Counted from the first letter of the stretch, positions 8,922 through 18,700 are shown. The stretch is DNA of 64,000 nt from Agaribacillus sp965228415 (GCA_965228415.1 OZ245814.1:1798001-1862000), one strand, 5' to 3'. Numbers and translations: made by a program. Notes: generated by a model not told the origin, from the sequence alone.

Positions 8922-9302
8922 TTAAAATAAAACCGCCGTAGCTTCAATCTCCACTAATAAATCCTTATTAATTAGCGATTTTACTCCAATCATGGTTGCG
9001 GCCGGTTTTATTTCTTTAAAAAATTCTCCATGAGCCTTGCCAACGGCCTCCCAGTGATCCATATCGGTGACAAATATTCGGGTCCTTATCACATTTTCCA
9101 ATGATGCTCCAGCCTTTTCCAGGGCATTTTGAATGATTTCCAACGCACATTTTGTTTGCAGATAGGGATCGTTGATACCAATAACCTCACCATTCACTAC
9201 CGATGTAGTGCCGGCTACTTCGATAAGATTCCCGATTTTTACGGCACGGGAATAACCAACTATATCTTCCCATTCCGCTCCTGATGAAATGTTTTGACGC
9301 AT
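8922..9302 (-). CDS. RidA/YjgF/UK114-family protein
   Basis: The protein has 126 residues. It matches the RidA fold: GYSRAVKIGNLIEVAGTTS near the N-terminus, the TKCALEIIQNALEKAGASLENVIRTRIFVTD region split across the middle, and the C-terminal KDLLVEIEATAVL. Canonical RidA deaminates reactive 2-aminoacrylate, using a conserved Arg (RTRIFVTD) and a terminal Glu (EIEA), both present. The divergent N-terminus (SGAEWEDIVGYSRA) puts it in the Rid4-7-like subgroups rather than in RidA proper. It follows the SDR gene by 26 bases, so the pair may act together on a carbonyl or imine substrate. Confidence 0.88.
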   Translation of the reverse strand: MRQNISSGAEWEDIVGYSRAVKIGNLIEVAGTTSVVNGEVIGINDPYLQTKCALEIIQNALEKAGASLENVIRTRIFVTDMDHWEAVGKAHGEFFKEIKPAATMIGVKSLINKDLLVEIEATAVLF

Positions 9303-9328
9303 TTTAAGATTTGTTTGATTTAAACAAA

Positions 9329-10036
9329 TTATAAATCACCCAGCTGCGGCCTGATGATAATTTCTTCAACTACTGATTGCCTGGAAAGTTGTGTAGCCGA
9401 CCAGATAGAATCGGCTACGTCTTCCGGCTTCATGAACCGGGTCGCCGGCAATTCAACTCCCTCCCAACTGGCCGTAAGTGTAGCTCCAGGTAATACTGCT
9501 ATTACACGGATACCGGATTCTTTCAATTCTTCTCGCAGCACCTTGGTAAATCCCAGCAAGGCAAATTTTGAGATGGCATAGGAACCTCCGTTGGGATAGG
9601 CCTTAATGCTGGCCACTGAACATATATTGAAAATGTCTCCAAGCTTATTTTTCATCATTTCGCCGATCAAAGCCCGTGTGAGGTGGTAGGCGCTATACAA
9701 ATTGGTGTCCATCATGGTCTCCAGCACACCATCTTCTTCATTATGCACCATGCCGGGAATAAAAATGCCCGTATTATTAATTAACACCTCTACCGGCCTG
9801 TTTATCTCCCGGATAAATTGGGCGAACTGAAGTACCTCTGTTTTTTTTGACAAATCTGCCGGTTTCACATAAATCCCTGCCCCGGGGAAGTTGGCTTTTA
9901 CTTCCTTTTCCAGTAGCTCAAGATCACCGTGGCTTCTTGCACATGTAGCGACATCAAATCCTCCGGCTAAAAATTTATCAATTAGCGCTCTTCCGATCCC
10001 TTTAGTACCTCCGGTAATAACCACTAGTTTGTTCAT
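9329..10036 (-). CDS. Short-chain dehydrogenase/reductase (SDR)
   Basis: The protein has 235 residues, a classical SDR. The cofactor motif is GGTKGIGRAL at the N-terminus, followed by the structural NNTGIF (NNAG variant), the catalytic Ser region FNICSVAS, and YAISK with the Tyr and Lys catalytic pair. Then comes LPGATLT, the usual PG motif after the active site. It is likely an NAD(P)H-dependent oxidoreductase. An Arg at CARSHGDLE after strand 2 favours NADP(H). The substrate is unknown. It is upstream of, and probably co-transcribed with, the RidA-family gene. Confidence 0.9.
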   Translation of the reverse strand: MNKLVVITGGTKGIGRALIDKFLAGGFDVATCARSHGDLELLEKEVKANFPGAGIYVKPADLSKKTEVLQFAQFIREINRPVEVLINNTGIFIPGMVHNEEDGVLETMMDTNLYSAYHLTRALIGEMMKNKLGDIFNICSVASIKAYPNGGSYAISKFALLGFTKVLREELKESGIRVIAVLPGATLTASWEGVELPATRFMKPEDVADSIWSATQLSRQSVVEEIIIRPQLGDL

Positions 10037-10096
10037 AGCAAAAATGATTGACAGAATAATGTTTCCCGACGTTAGCTTACCTATTGATCAACTAAC

Positions 10097-10139
10097 AAAA
10101 AAGCCCCAACTTTCCTTTCACGGACAAGTTGAGGCTTTT
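10097..10139 (-). terminator. Intrinsic terminator downstream of the 35-residue membrane peptide gene
   Basis: AAAAGCCCCAACTT (10099-10112) pairs with AAGTTGAGGCTTTT (10126-10139), with one mismatch in a 14-bp stem and a 13-nt loop. On the minus strand the stem is followed by a run of six T residues. It begins 17 bases after the stop of the small ORF at 10156. That placement is what one expects of a rho-independent terminator for that gene. Confidence 0.75.
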
Positions 10140-10155
10140 GTTGTGAAAATATCTG

Positions 10156-10263
10156 TTACGCTTCTTTGTCATGCTCATTGTCACTTAACATACGGTTTGG
10201 AAAAACCAGCGGTGAAATGATTGCTAAAACAAAAAGAACGATAATAATAAATAACACGCTCAT
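10156..10263 (-). CDS. 35-residue single-pass membrane peptide
   Basis: I found this short ORF by reading the minus strand. It encodes MSVLFIIIVLFVLAIISPLV followed by FPNRMLSDNEHDKEA. Residues 3-21 form one hydrophobic helix; the tail is polar and acidic. Three signals support a real gene. A perfect -7 element TATCTTTG lies 33 bases upstream. The ORF is clean. A strong terminator follows 17 bases after the stop. No family is recognised. Its size and layout resemble small regulatory subunits of membrane complexes. It lies between the SDR gene and mlaE. Confidence 0.6.
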   Translation of the reverse strand: MSVLFIIIVLFVLAIISPLVFPNRMLSDNEHDKEA

Positions 10264-10286
10264 AGATCAATAAACTTTTAGTTTAA

Positions 10287-10430
10287 TTACTGCGGCAAAG
10301 ATAAAAAGTCTGCCCGGAATAAAAAATACTTAATCCCTGATAATAGCACCAGCCACAACCCGCTGATCCGGTTCCATGCCTTGTGTTCTTCGGAGTGCAA
10401 GTCAAGCAGGCATACCGGTGGATCCGCCAT
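10287..10430 (-). CDS. Possible 47-residue ORF (doubtful)
   Basis: This ATG-started frame encodes MADPPVCLLDLHSEEHKAW, then a hydrophobic stretch (SGLWLVLLSGIKYFLF), ending RADFLSLPQ. It could be a small membrane-associated protein or a decayed remnant. It overlaps the promoter-like element of the 35-residue gene. I recognise no family. It is listed only because the 500-base gap between the SDR gene and mlaE otherwise holds just the small peptide gene and its terminator. Confidence 0.25.
   Translation of the reverse strand: MADPPVCLLDLHSEEHKAWNRISGLWLVLLSGIKYFLFRADFLSLPQ
10296..10303 (-). promoter_or_regulatory. -7 promoter element for the 35-residue peptide gene
   Basis: On the minus strand, 10303-10296 reads TATCTTTG, a perfect match to the Bacteroidota -7 consensus TAnnTTTG. 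A TTTT tract sits at the -33 distance (10323-10326). Transcription would begin about 25 bases before the ATG at 10263. Confidence 0.45.
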
Positions 10431-10540
10431 ATTGTTTCTTTAAAAATATTTGGCTTTTGACTAAATAAGTTTGAAGATTACGCAATAATAACCATCGATC
10501 TATTATTTTAGCTAATTGATTAAAGACGTCACTTTTTCAT

Positions 10541-11269
10541 ATGAAAAGTATAGGAAAGTATATTCTTTTTATCGGTTCTTTATTCGTAAATCGGGAAAGA
10601 TTCAAAACCTATGTACAACTTACACTGGACGAATGTATCAACATTGGCATTAACTCTTTGGTACTGGTATCAATAGTAGCCACCTTTATCGGCGCCGTAT
10701 CTACTATACAAACTGCCTATAACCTGGTGAGCCCTTTAATTCCCGATTATGTGATCAGTCAGGTGGTACGGGATCTTACCATACTTGAGCTGGCTCCCTC
10801 TATTACAGCCATTGTGTTTGCCGGAAAAGTCGGTTCAAATATTGCCGGAGAATTGGGCACCATGCGGATCACAGAGCAAATTGACGCGCTGGAGGTAATG
10901 GGCATTAATTCGGTCTCCTATCTTGTATTCCCAAAAGTGCTTGCCTCGCTAATTACTTATCCAATGCTTGTGGTTATCGCCGGGTTTTTATCTATTATGG
11001 GCGGATATCTCGCCGGAGTATATACGGGCATCGTAACGGAGGCGGATTATATATACGGATTAAAAGTAGATTTTATAGAATTTAATGTCTTCTTTGCCAT
11101 GATCAAGTCTTTTGTATTTGCCTTTCTCGTATCTTCCATTTCGTCTTACAAGGGTTATTATACAACAGGCGGTGCCTTCGAAGTAGGCAAAGCCAGTACC
11201 ATAGCCGTTACCAATAGTTGTATCGCTATTCTGTTGGCTGACTATTTATTGGCTCAATTGCTCCTCTAA
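10541..11269 (+). CDS. mlaE: MlaE-family ABC transporter permease
   Basis: The 242-residue membrane protein belongs to the MlaE/YrbE permease family of phospholipid ABC transporters. Visible are an N-terminal amphipathic segment, about five membrane helices, and the conserved cytoplasmic motif GTMRITEQIDALEVMG (about 108-123) that contacts the ATPase. In diderms this system moves phospholipids between inner and outer membrane, with an MCE protein (MlaD) in the periplasm. The ATPase gene follows after 11 bases. No mlaD is next to it here, so the MCE subunit must be encoded elsewhere. Confidence in the family is high; the substrate is inferred. Confidence 0.93.
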   Translation: MKSIGKYILFIGSLFVNRERFKTYVQLTLDECINIGINSLVLVSIVATFIGAVSTIQTAYNLVSPLIPDYVISQVVRDLTILELAPSITAIVFAGKVGSNIAGELGTMRITEQIDALEVMGINSVSYLVFPKVLASLITYPMLVVIAGFLSIMGGYLAGVYTGIVTEADYIYGLKVDFIEFNVFFAMIKSFVFAFLVSSISSYKGYYTTGGAFEVGKASTIAVTNSCIAILLADYLLAQLLL

Positions 11270-11280
11270 GTTTTTTACAT

Positions 11281-12042
11281 ATGATTGAAATTGATAATAT
11301 TAAAAAATCATTTGACGGAAAAGAGGTTCTTAAAGGAATCAGCGGAGTTTTCGAAAAGGGAAAAACTAATTTAATCATAGGAGCCAGCGGTACCGGAAAA
11401 AGCGTTTTATTAAAATGTATTGTTGGCTTAATTAAGCCGGATGAAGGTAAGGTCTTCTACGATAACCGGAATTTCACCGACGCGGATAGAAATCTCAAAA
11501 CAGATATCCGGCGTGAAATTGGTATGCTCTTCCAGGGAGGTGCCTTATTTGACTCTAAAAATGTAGAAGAAAACGTTATTTTCCCACTAAACGTTCTGAC
11601 ACAAATGCCACCGGATGAAAAGCTGGACAGAGTCAATTTTTGCCTGCAGCGGGTAGGGCTGGAAAATGTTAATAAAAAAATGCCCTCGGAAATAAGCGGA
11701 GGTATGAAAAAAAGGGTGGGTATCGCCAGGGCTATTGTAAACAACTCAAGCTACTTGTTTTGTGATGAACCCAACTCAGGCCTTGATCCCCAAACCGCCA
11801 TTACCATTGATAACCTTATCAAGGAGATAACTGAGGAATTTAACATTACAACGATTGTAGTAACCCATGATATGAATTCTGTGATGGAAATTGGTGATTA
11901 TGTCATGTTTTTACACGAGGGTCTAAAAGTGTGGGAAGGTTCTGATCAAAATATAATGAAGTCCCGGGTCAAAGAGTTAAATGACTTTGTTTTTGCCAAT
12001 AAAATGATGCGGACGGTTAGAAATGAAGAAACACCCGGTTAA
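11281..12042 (+). CDS. mlaF: MlaF-family ABC transporter ATP-binding protein
   Basis: The protein has 253 residues. The ABC ATPase motifs are Walker A GASGTGKS (about 38-45), a Q-loop in MLFQGGALFDS, the signature ISGGMKKRVGIARA, Walker B YLFCDEPNSGLDP and the switch His in VVTHDM. The FQGGALFDS stretch after the Q-loop is typical of MlaF. It is a cytoplasmic partner of the MlaE permease just upstream and forms a two-gene unit with it. A bulged hairpin at 12065-12089 follows and may end the transcript. Confidence 0.94.
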   Translation: MIEIDNIKKSFDGKEVLKGISGVFEKGKTNLIIGASGTGKSVLLKCIVGLIKPDEGKVFYDNRNFTDADRNLKTDIRREIGMLFQGGALFDSKNVEENVIFPLNVLTQMPPDEKLDRVNFCLQRVGLENVNKKMPSEISGGMKKRVGIARAIVNNSSYLFCDEPNSGLDPQTAITIDNLIKEITEEFNITTIVVTHDMNSVMEIGDYVMFLHEGLKVWEGSDQNIMKSRVKELNDFVFANKMMRTVRNEETPG

Positions 12043-12064
12043 TCCAGGGAGCGGTTGAGACGGT

Positions 12065-12089
12065 ATTTTCAAAGGGCTTCCTTGAAAAT
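12065..12089 (+). terminator. Possible terminator after mlaF
   Basis: ATTTTCAAAGG (12065-12075) pairs with CCTTGAAAAT (12080-12089) with one bulged A and a GCTT loop, 22 bases after the mlaF stop. The stem is AT-rich and the following tract (TGTTTTGG) is a weak T-run, so termination may be partial. Confidence 0.4.
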
Positions 12090-12117
12090 TGTTTTGGTAT
12101 AAAAAATTTTATTTTTG
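12089..12117 (+). promoter_or_regulatory. Bacteroidota-type promoter upstream of the 46-residue ORF
   Basis: TATTTTTG at 12110-12117 matches the -7 consensus TAnnTTTG exactly. A TTG (12089-12091) sits 18 bases upstream as a -33 element. The start codon of the small ORF is 20 bases downstream. Confidence 0.4.
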
Positions 12118-12137
12118 GAGGGCAAAGACATTTTTTG

Positions 12138-12278
12138 ATGTATTCACTTAAATTCAAAACCTTCACACCCGGATATCTGATAGTTTTTGGGGTTTTGGGG
12201 ATCGCTTGTAAAAATTCTTCACAAATAATCTTTTGCCAGCTACCTTTAAAGCAATGGGATACCCATTCCAAAATTTAA
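12138..12278 (+). CDS. 46-residue lipoprotein-like ORF, possibly a remnant
   Basis: The frame encodes MYSLKFKTFTPGYLIVFGVL, then GIACKNSSQ and a short tail ending DTHSKI. A basic start, a hydrophobic core and a Cys at position 24 resemble a lipoprotein leader, although GIAC is an imperfect lipobox. It is preceded by an exact -7 element. Either it is a small exported peptide or the 5' stub of a lipoprotein gene that has lost its body. No family is recognised. It is the only candidate gene between mlaF and the convergent outer-membrane protein gene. Confidence 0.35.
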   Translation: MYSLKFKTFTPGYLIVFGVLGIACKNSSQIIFCQLPLKQWDTHSKI

Positions 12279-12313
12279 GTTACATGGTGGTTCTCTAAAG
12301 CGCCACATATTTC

Positions 12314-15300
12314 TTAGAAAAGCGCTCTTACCTGCATTCTACCTACATGCACTACGGCGCGGTCAGGTGACTTGCGTCCTTCGTAGTTTATACTCAATTG
12401 CAAACCACCGGCGATCTTTTGTTGCCAGTTGACCAACCAGGTTAAGTTGGTGCCAGGACGCAAGGCCCTCAATAGCTCATAGCCGGAAGCAGAATTTTCA
12501 TCGCCTTCAAACTGGATATCAACCACCTTGAAATTCATTCCTAAATTGCTTTTACTTACCTTACTCACACGCATTTCCAAATTAAATTCATTAACATCGG
12601 CAAACTCGTTTAATTCATTTTGCAACACATTTTTCCTATTGGCCAAGGTGTAGCCGCCGCTTATGCGCAGATTATTTCTAGGTTGTAATGAAATTTGTGG
12701 GGAAACCGCGTGTTCCTCAATCAGAAAGTTTCTCTCCAACAAAAAATCCGAGCTATTGGCCTTTTCTCCCCGCCTCATCTGTACGCGAATGTCCCAGCTT
12801 CTTCTTAGGTTTATCCTTGCGTTGACATTTAAGGATTTGTCACGCACATCTTCAAACCCGCCGGTCAACAGCTGTTTTCTTCGATTCATCAAATAGGTCA
12901 GATCAAGTCCATACTTCGTTTGGGAGCGGTTAAAAAACAAAGTCGACCGGACGGACTCTCTGGTGGAAATTAGTTTATTGTCCGGAATATCAGTCAAAAA
13001 GGATGCTAATCTGGTCTCCAGGTCATCGTCAGTAAATTTCTGGAGCATATTGATGGACGTATTGTTGGAAAAGCGATAGAGAAACCGCCTGATACCCGGC
13101 GCCTGGCTCCAGGATGTGGGTAATTTTGCATCGACACGGAAAATAAAGTTATTGGAGAAAGCCTGAATAAACTCGTTTGTTGGCTGCAATATTTTAATAA
13201 AATTTCTTTCATCGGTATTGATGGCCTCAAAAAACTCATTCAAATCCTGCACCCCATCGCCATTGTCATCACGCCAGGTATGGGTGCCCTCCCCTGTCGG
13301 AACCGGCAAAAAAGCAAACTCACGCTTCAGTTCTCTCCCATTACCTATGGCATAGGTCATATTCGTACTTATAATACGATCCAAAAAACTACCTCTCCAG
13401 TCCAATCGTCCCATAATGGTTTCTTCCCTTTTAGGATCCCCCTCCTCCAGCAGGAAGTTATCAATCACCCGATAAGTTATCAGGGTGTTGATTCTATGAT
13501 TCTTTCTTATTTTTCCATTAAAACCAAAATTGGCGGTCTCAGCGTGGTTGCTATTGGCCAGCATACCCGACCTTGGAAACTTGTCTTCGCGAATGCTGTA
13601 ATCTACCCAAAAGCTGGTCTTTAGCGTATCGTTACTTCTGATGTAGAATTTATGCTCTTCAAAGTTCATGACCGTGCTGACCAGGGAATCGGTTCTGATA
13701 TTTTTAACCTCGTTTCGATCAGTACTATAAGTATAGCCAGGCACCAAAAAACGTGAATTCCAATGTAAATCGGCATTAAACCTGATCCAATCTGATTGCA
13801 ATTCCCGTTGCTCATTATTCATTAAAAAGAAATCGGATGACAGCTTGAGTTTACCAAATTCCTGGGCAAAGTTAGCTTTGTGCTGATAGCCGTTTACCTG
13901 ATCTCCTCTCCTTCTGTTGCTTAACCGGTAGTGAAACCGGTTTAAATTATCTTTTGCCAGTTCGGTGGAAAAATTAAAAATATGATCTTCAAAAACCGGG
14001 TCATTTTCCTGCCTGTTATAACTCCAGTCGCGGTCAAACTCCACATAGCGAAACCTATCTAGCGGGACAAAGTTTTTATCATCAATTTCATAATCTATTG
14101 CTGCCTTCCATTCATAACCATCCAGAAATCCTATGGGCTTTTTTTCACTTTCGTAGCCAAATTTAAGCGCATAGCCTTTGTTATTGTCACTGTTAAGTTC
14201 GGAAAACAAATTAATATCCTGGTCTGAGAGGGCTATTTCACCGTAAACTCTACCGACTTTATTAATTTTATAGGACGATCCGATAGTCACCATTTGTTTC
14301 TTGGTAGGTGCGGGCAGCACGCGTACGGGCTCATAGTTGCCCTGGGGCACACCATTCACCGGAGCCACCCAGGCAAATACCCTGCCGTTGGCCGTAGAAT
14401 TCTGCTGAATATAATTTCCCTCCCCACTGCCTGTTTCCGTAAATGATACGCTAAAAAAAGCACTGTCGGGATTGGCAGAAAATTTGAAAATATTGAAGCG
14501 ATTGTTATCCTGGGTGACTGTATCAACTTTTTTATACAAAACAATATTTTCATTAAATGCCACACTGTCTCCGGGGTCTGCAATTGCCAGCGGAACCTGA
14601 TCTCCGGCATCGCGAAATAACAGTTTTTCCTGATTGGTCAAATCAAAAGTCAACGGTTTATTGGGGTTATCCTTTTCGCTGTAAGCATGCACGAAAAAGT
14701 CAAGATTACCAATACGCTGCTGATGGCTTGCATTGAAGACTGTCCGGCTATAGTTTCTGTCTGAAAATTCAAAGTCTACGCGGACCCTGGAAAATTTTGT
14801 AATTAATATTTTATTGGTAAAGGTGATCTCTGCCAGGTTATAATCAATTACATAGTCATAATTAAAACCCCGTTTCAGTAACCGGCCGTCCAGGTAAACC
14901 CTCTCTGAATTGGCCAGGATAATAATAAAACGCTCATTATTAGGGCCGCGCACCTGGTAAGGTCCCAACACCCCTTCCGTCACCGGGATCTGGTGAGAGG
15001 CAAATTTTCCCTTAGCTACGGCCATCCCCACCTGCGTTTTACTTTCGTGCCTGTCGGCAATTTTATAGTTCAGATCCAATAAACCACCCTGCACATTTCT
15101 ATAGAACCGCATGAATTGAGAGGGTTGGTTTTTGAAAACCACATCCCCCACAGTTAAAGATCCGTTTTTATTATATAGTTGAACAAAGACGTTGTCAAAT
15201 TCCTGCAATTGCTGTGTATTGCCCTCTGGTTGAAAGGGAATGTTCTGATCGGAAATCACCGCCCTGATGTTAACATCATCGGTCAATTTTCCTTCCAGCT

Positions 15301-15781
15301 GCAAATTCAGGGATGAATTGACAAATACACTTTGATTGTTGCCAAACGATATGCCCCGGCTGATACTACCGCTCTTTTGAAGTCCGGGAGAGGTGAATAA
15401 CTCTTCCCTTTTGTTAATCAGGCTATTGTCAATTTGACGCTGCTCCTTAAAGAATGCATTAGAATCGTAAATATGTAAATCCCTCTTAAAATGAGTTTTG
15501 GACAGGTCAAAGGGAAACACGCGGAAACATACCAGCAAAGAGTCTAACCCGTGACCAGTATCAAATTGTACCTTGCCGGTATTGATATCATAATGAAAAC
15601 GAATTAATGAATCATTTTGGTGGGGGAAACGGATGGATTCGGGGGAAACGGTCATACTGTCCAGTACAACAGGCGCATCAAAATTTTTTATCCATCGGCA
15701 CCGCTCCTCGTAGCTTTGTCCAAAACCCGAGAAAGAAACCAAAAGTAGTAATAATATGGAATAACCTGATTTCACGAACAC
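12314..15781 (-). CDS. Large predicted outer-membrane beta-barrel protein
   Basis: The protein has 1155 residues. A signal peptide (about 1-22, ending SGFGQS) is followed by a beta-rich body with many alternating aromatic/polar strands, such as RVRVDFEFSDRNYSR and NLRISGGYTLANRK. It ends in VRALF, the terminal Phe typical of barrel proteins. An EF-hand/dockerin-like loop DDNGDGVQDLNEF lies near residue 840 and may bind calcium. I recognise no named family; similar large secreted proteins occur in Bacteroidota. The start is GTG (15781-15779), overlapping the TAG stop of the upstream kinase by one base (TAGTG). No ATG exists that would keep the signal peptide, so translation is probably coupled to the kinase. 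Confidence 0.8.
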   Translation of the reverse strand: MFVKSGYSILLLLLVSFSGFGQSYEERCRWIKNFDAPVVLDSMTVSPESIRFPHQNDSLIRFHYDINTGKVQFDTGHGLDSLLVCFRVFPFDLSKTHFKRDLHIYDSNAFFKEQRQIDNSLINKREELFTSPGLQKSGSISRGISFGNNQSVFVNSSLNLQLEGKLTDDVNIRAVISDQNIPFQPEGNTQQLQEFDNVFVQLYNKNGSLTVGDVVFKNQPSQFMRFYRNVQGGLLDLNYKIADRHESKTQVGMAVAKGKFASHQIPVTEGVLGPYQVRGPNNERFIIILANSERVYLDGRLLKRGFNYDYVIDYNLAEITFTNKILITKFSRVRVDFEFSDRNYSRTVFNASHQQRIGNLDFFVHAYSEKDNPNKPLTFDLTNQEKLLFRDAGDQVPLAIADPGDSVAFNENIVLYKKVDTVTQDNNRFNIFKFSANPDSAFFSVSFTETGSGEGNYIQQNSTANGRVFAWVAPVNGVPQGNYEPVRVLPAPTKKQMVTIGSSYKINKVGRVYGEIALSDQDINLFSELNSDNNKGYALKFGYESEKKPIGFLDGYEWKAAIDYEIDDKNFVPLDRFRYVEFDRDWSYNRQENDPVFEDHIFNFSTELAKDNLNRFHYRLSNRRRGDQVNGYQHKANFAQEFGKLKLSSDFFLMNNEQRELQSDWIRFNADLHWNSRFLVPGYTYSTDRNEVKNIRTDSLVSTVMNFEEHKFYIRSNDTLKTSFWVDYSIREDKFPRSGMLANSNHAETANFGFNGKIRKNHRINTLITYRVIDNFLLEEGDPKREETIMGRLDWRGSFLDRIISTNMTYAIGNGRELKREFAFLPVPTGEGTHTWRDDNGDGVQDLNEFFEAINTDERNFIKILQPTNEFIQAFSNNFIFRVDAKLPTSWSQAPGIRRFLYRFSNNTSINMLQKFTDDDLETRLASFLTDIPDNKLISTRESVRSTLFFNRSQTKYGLDLTYLMNRRKQLLTGGFEDVRDKSLNVNARINLRRSWDIRVQMRRGEKANSSDFLLERNFLIEEHAVSPQISLQPRNNLRISGGYTLANRKNVLQNELNEFADVNEFNLEMRVSKVSKSNLGMNFKVVDIQFEGDENSASGYELLRALRPGTNLTWLVNWQQKIAGGLQLSINYEGRKSPDRAVVHVGRMQVRALF

Positions 15782-18700
15782 TAATCAACCATGGGTAATT
15801 CAATAAAAAAAGAGGTCCCTTCGTCCATGCTGGTTTCAAACCAAATACTTCCTCCGGTTTGCTCAATTCCTCTTTTTGAAATAGCCAATCCTATACCGGA
15901 ACCAGTGTCTTTAGTACTGAAATTCGGTATAAAAACTTTCTTTGCAATATCCTCTCCAATGCCGGAACCATTGTCTTTTACTTCAATGACGGCCTTGTTA
16001 TTTAACCTGGTTAGTTTTACAGTGATTTCAGGAATTCTTTCAGGCGGTACGGCTTGAATTCCGTTGATAATTAGGTTATTAATTATTCTGCCATACAATT
16101 TCACATCTCCTGTGACATGAATCGGTTGCTCGTCAATTTTGATTTTAAGGTTAATCCCCTCATCATTGGCGTGAAGATTGGCAGCATCTCTTACCACTTT
16201 CGTCAATTCCAGCCGCTCATTCTTAGGAATAGGCATGGTAGCAAAAGCCGAAAATGACGTCGCAATATCGTTTAAGGTTTCGATCTGAAGCAGTAAGTTA
16301 TTGATCGATTTATTGGTATAGCCTTCTTTTTTATCGCCATTACTTTCAAGCGTTCTCTTCAGGTGTTGTAAATTCAGCTTCATTGGCGTGAGTGGATTCT
16401 TGATTTCATGGGCCACCTGTTGGGCCATTTCTCTCCAGGCAGACTCCTTCTCCGAACGCGCCAGGGCCTTTTTACTTTCCTCAAGGTTGATGAGCATCTT
16501 ATTGTACTCTCCTACCAACAGGCCAATTTCGTCATCAGAATTCCAGACCATTGGCGTATTGGTTCCTGAAAGGGATATTTTTTTAATTTTTTGCCTGATA
16601 TAACGCAGCGGTGAGGTTAAAAACCTCGAAGCAAAATAGGAAAGGGCCAGGAAAATAATAAAAATAAAAGTAAAGGTGACAATGATATTAGACAAAACCT
16701 CGATTACCTGTTTGCTTCTTTCACTTTCAGATTCAAAAAAGGGAATACTCAAAATACTGATCACATTGCCGGTTTCGTACGATTTTATGCCATAATAAGT
16801 ATTCTTAAATTCTAATGATCCTACTGATTCATCAAGCAACAGCCGATCTCTGTTCTCTATCACCGCCTCAACGGCCACCGGATGGACATATTGAGACAAT
16901 AACTCATTTTCGTAAATAAGCGGTTGGGTGGAGGCTATCAGTTTACCGTTAACATTAAAAAGGTTAAGGTCACATTCGGCAAACTTCGCTATGTCCACCA
17001 GCTTATTGGACAGGCTTTCCTTATTGGTCAGATTTTTAAAATAGCTTTCGAGTAAACTGGAAATGTTACCACTTAAATTCTCTGCCTTTGCATAATATTC
17101 ATTTTTCAGCTGGTCTTTGTAGGAAGAATTTAATAAGCTAAGGGTGGTGATGCTTACAGCAAAAAGTGGCAGAAAAAAAGCAAAATTCAAATATAGCTGG
17201 ATCTTGGTGGCCAGATTGAGATTGGTGCCTTTCAATTGAAATTTTATGGCATAGAAAACCATGATCAGTAAGATCACAAAAACCAGGAGCAGAAACAAAA
17301 AGGAAAAATTGGCCAACACATTTTTAAAGGGATAGGCATCGGATGAAACAACAATAATCTTATCACCGTCTCCTTTCATTCCTAAGTAGAAAGTTTTGCC
17401 ATTAACAATCCCGGTCCGATATAACCTTTCCTTCTGTAAATCAGCCACCTCAAAATCATTGCGCGCATTGAATATGCCCGAGGTATATTCCAACGTCGCT
17501 CCTTTAAAAAGCGCATAACCATAGGCTCCTCGGATGGTCGCCGCCGACTGGTTTTGATCGACCAGCAATTCAGGATAAACACTATTTGGAATTACCTTTT
17601 TAAGTTTCAATCTTAAAATAGTATGGCCAACGATGGACTTAAAGCGTTCGTAATAAATTGGAATAAAAACCACATACCCTTTCTCAAGATCCGTTTCAAA
17701 GCTATTGACCTGAAAAATATCCTCATATTCCGTTTCTAAATTGTCAATCGCATATTTCTCTCTGAATTGATAATAATTCTCAATGTACCGGTTATTTTCA
17801 ATCGGGACACCGCGCTGATCAAAGAGATATATTTCTATATCATAGCGATCAAGGTAATTGTTAAGATGTTTTCTTTTGATTTTATGCTTCACACTTTCTT
17901 TATCGGAAAATAAGTTGGAAAATGTAATACCGATAAAAATATCATCCTTAATTTTCCTTACGGCCTCATTGATCAGATATTCACCAAGAAAGTCCTTTTC
18001 CGTTAGCAATTGGGTAGCGATGTTTTGCTTTTCTACCAGATTTCTTACTTTGCTGAATTTATAAATAGTATAGGTACCAACAGTAGAACAGGCAATTACA
18101 CATATAAACAGGTAAATGAAAGTGAGGTAACTGATTTTGACCAGATGCCGGGTGAGAAACAGCTTATAAACGATGAAAAAGTAAAGGCCATGAACAATTG
18201 CCAGCAACGTAAACGGCCATTTAATAAACAGGCCCAGGCTCATAAACAGCACTGCGCTTACTACCAACTGCCACATGACATATTTATTGTCGGGGTAGTT
18301 GAGTTTAATAAAAGTACGAAAGGCAATATGGGAGATGGTAAAATACCCGACGGCACCTATAAAGAATATCAACAGGCTAATCCATTTTAAAGGGCTTGAA
18401 AAATTAATGCTTTCATTGATGTCGATAGACCATTGCGCGTGCTTTTGCAAATTCATCATCAACTCATAAACCCCCAAAAGCAGAAAAAAACTTCCAAAGA
18501 TCAAGGCAAATGAGATTATTCTCCTGTTTTGCCCTTTTAGCTCAATCAGCCGGATATAAAGTTTGGAATGAAAATAGTTCTGAAATAAAAAATTTGTGCC
18601 GGCTATAAAAACCATGGCGTTTAAACACAAATCCCCAAGCGAAGGGTTCAAATTAGAAGAGGCAAAATAGCGCGAATTAAAAATATCAAATGCAATTACA

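Noticed and set aside
9309..9329. ATTTGTTT/AAACAAAT hairpin between the SDR and ridA genes
   Set aside because: It is weakly stable, overlaps the SDR stop and lacks a T-run; translation of the SDR would cover it.
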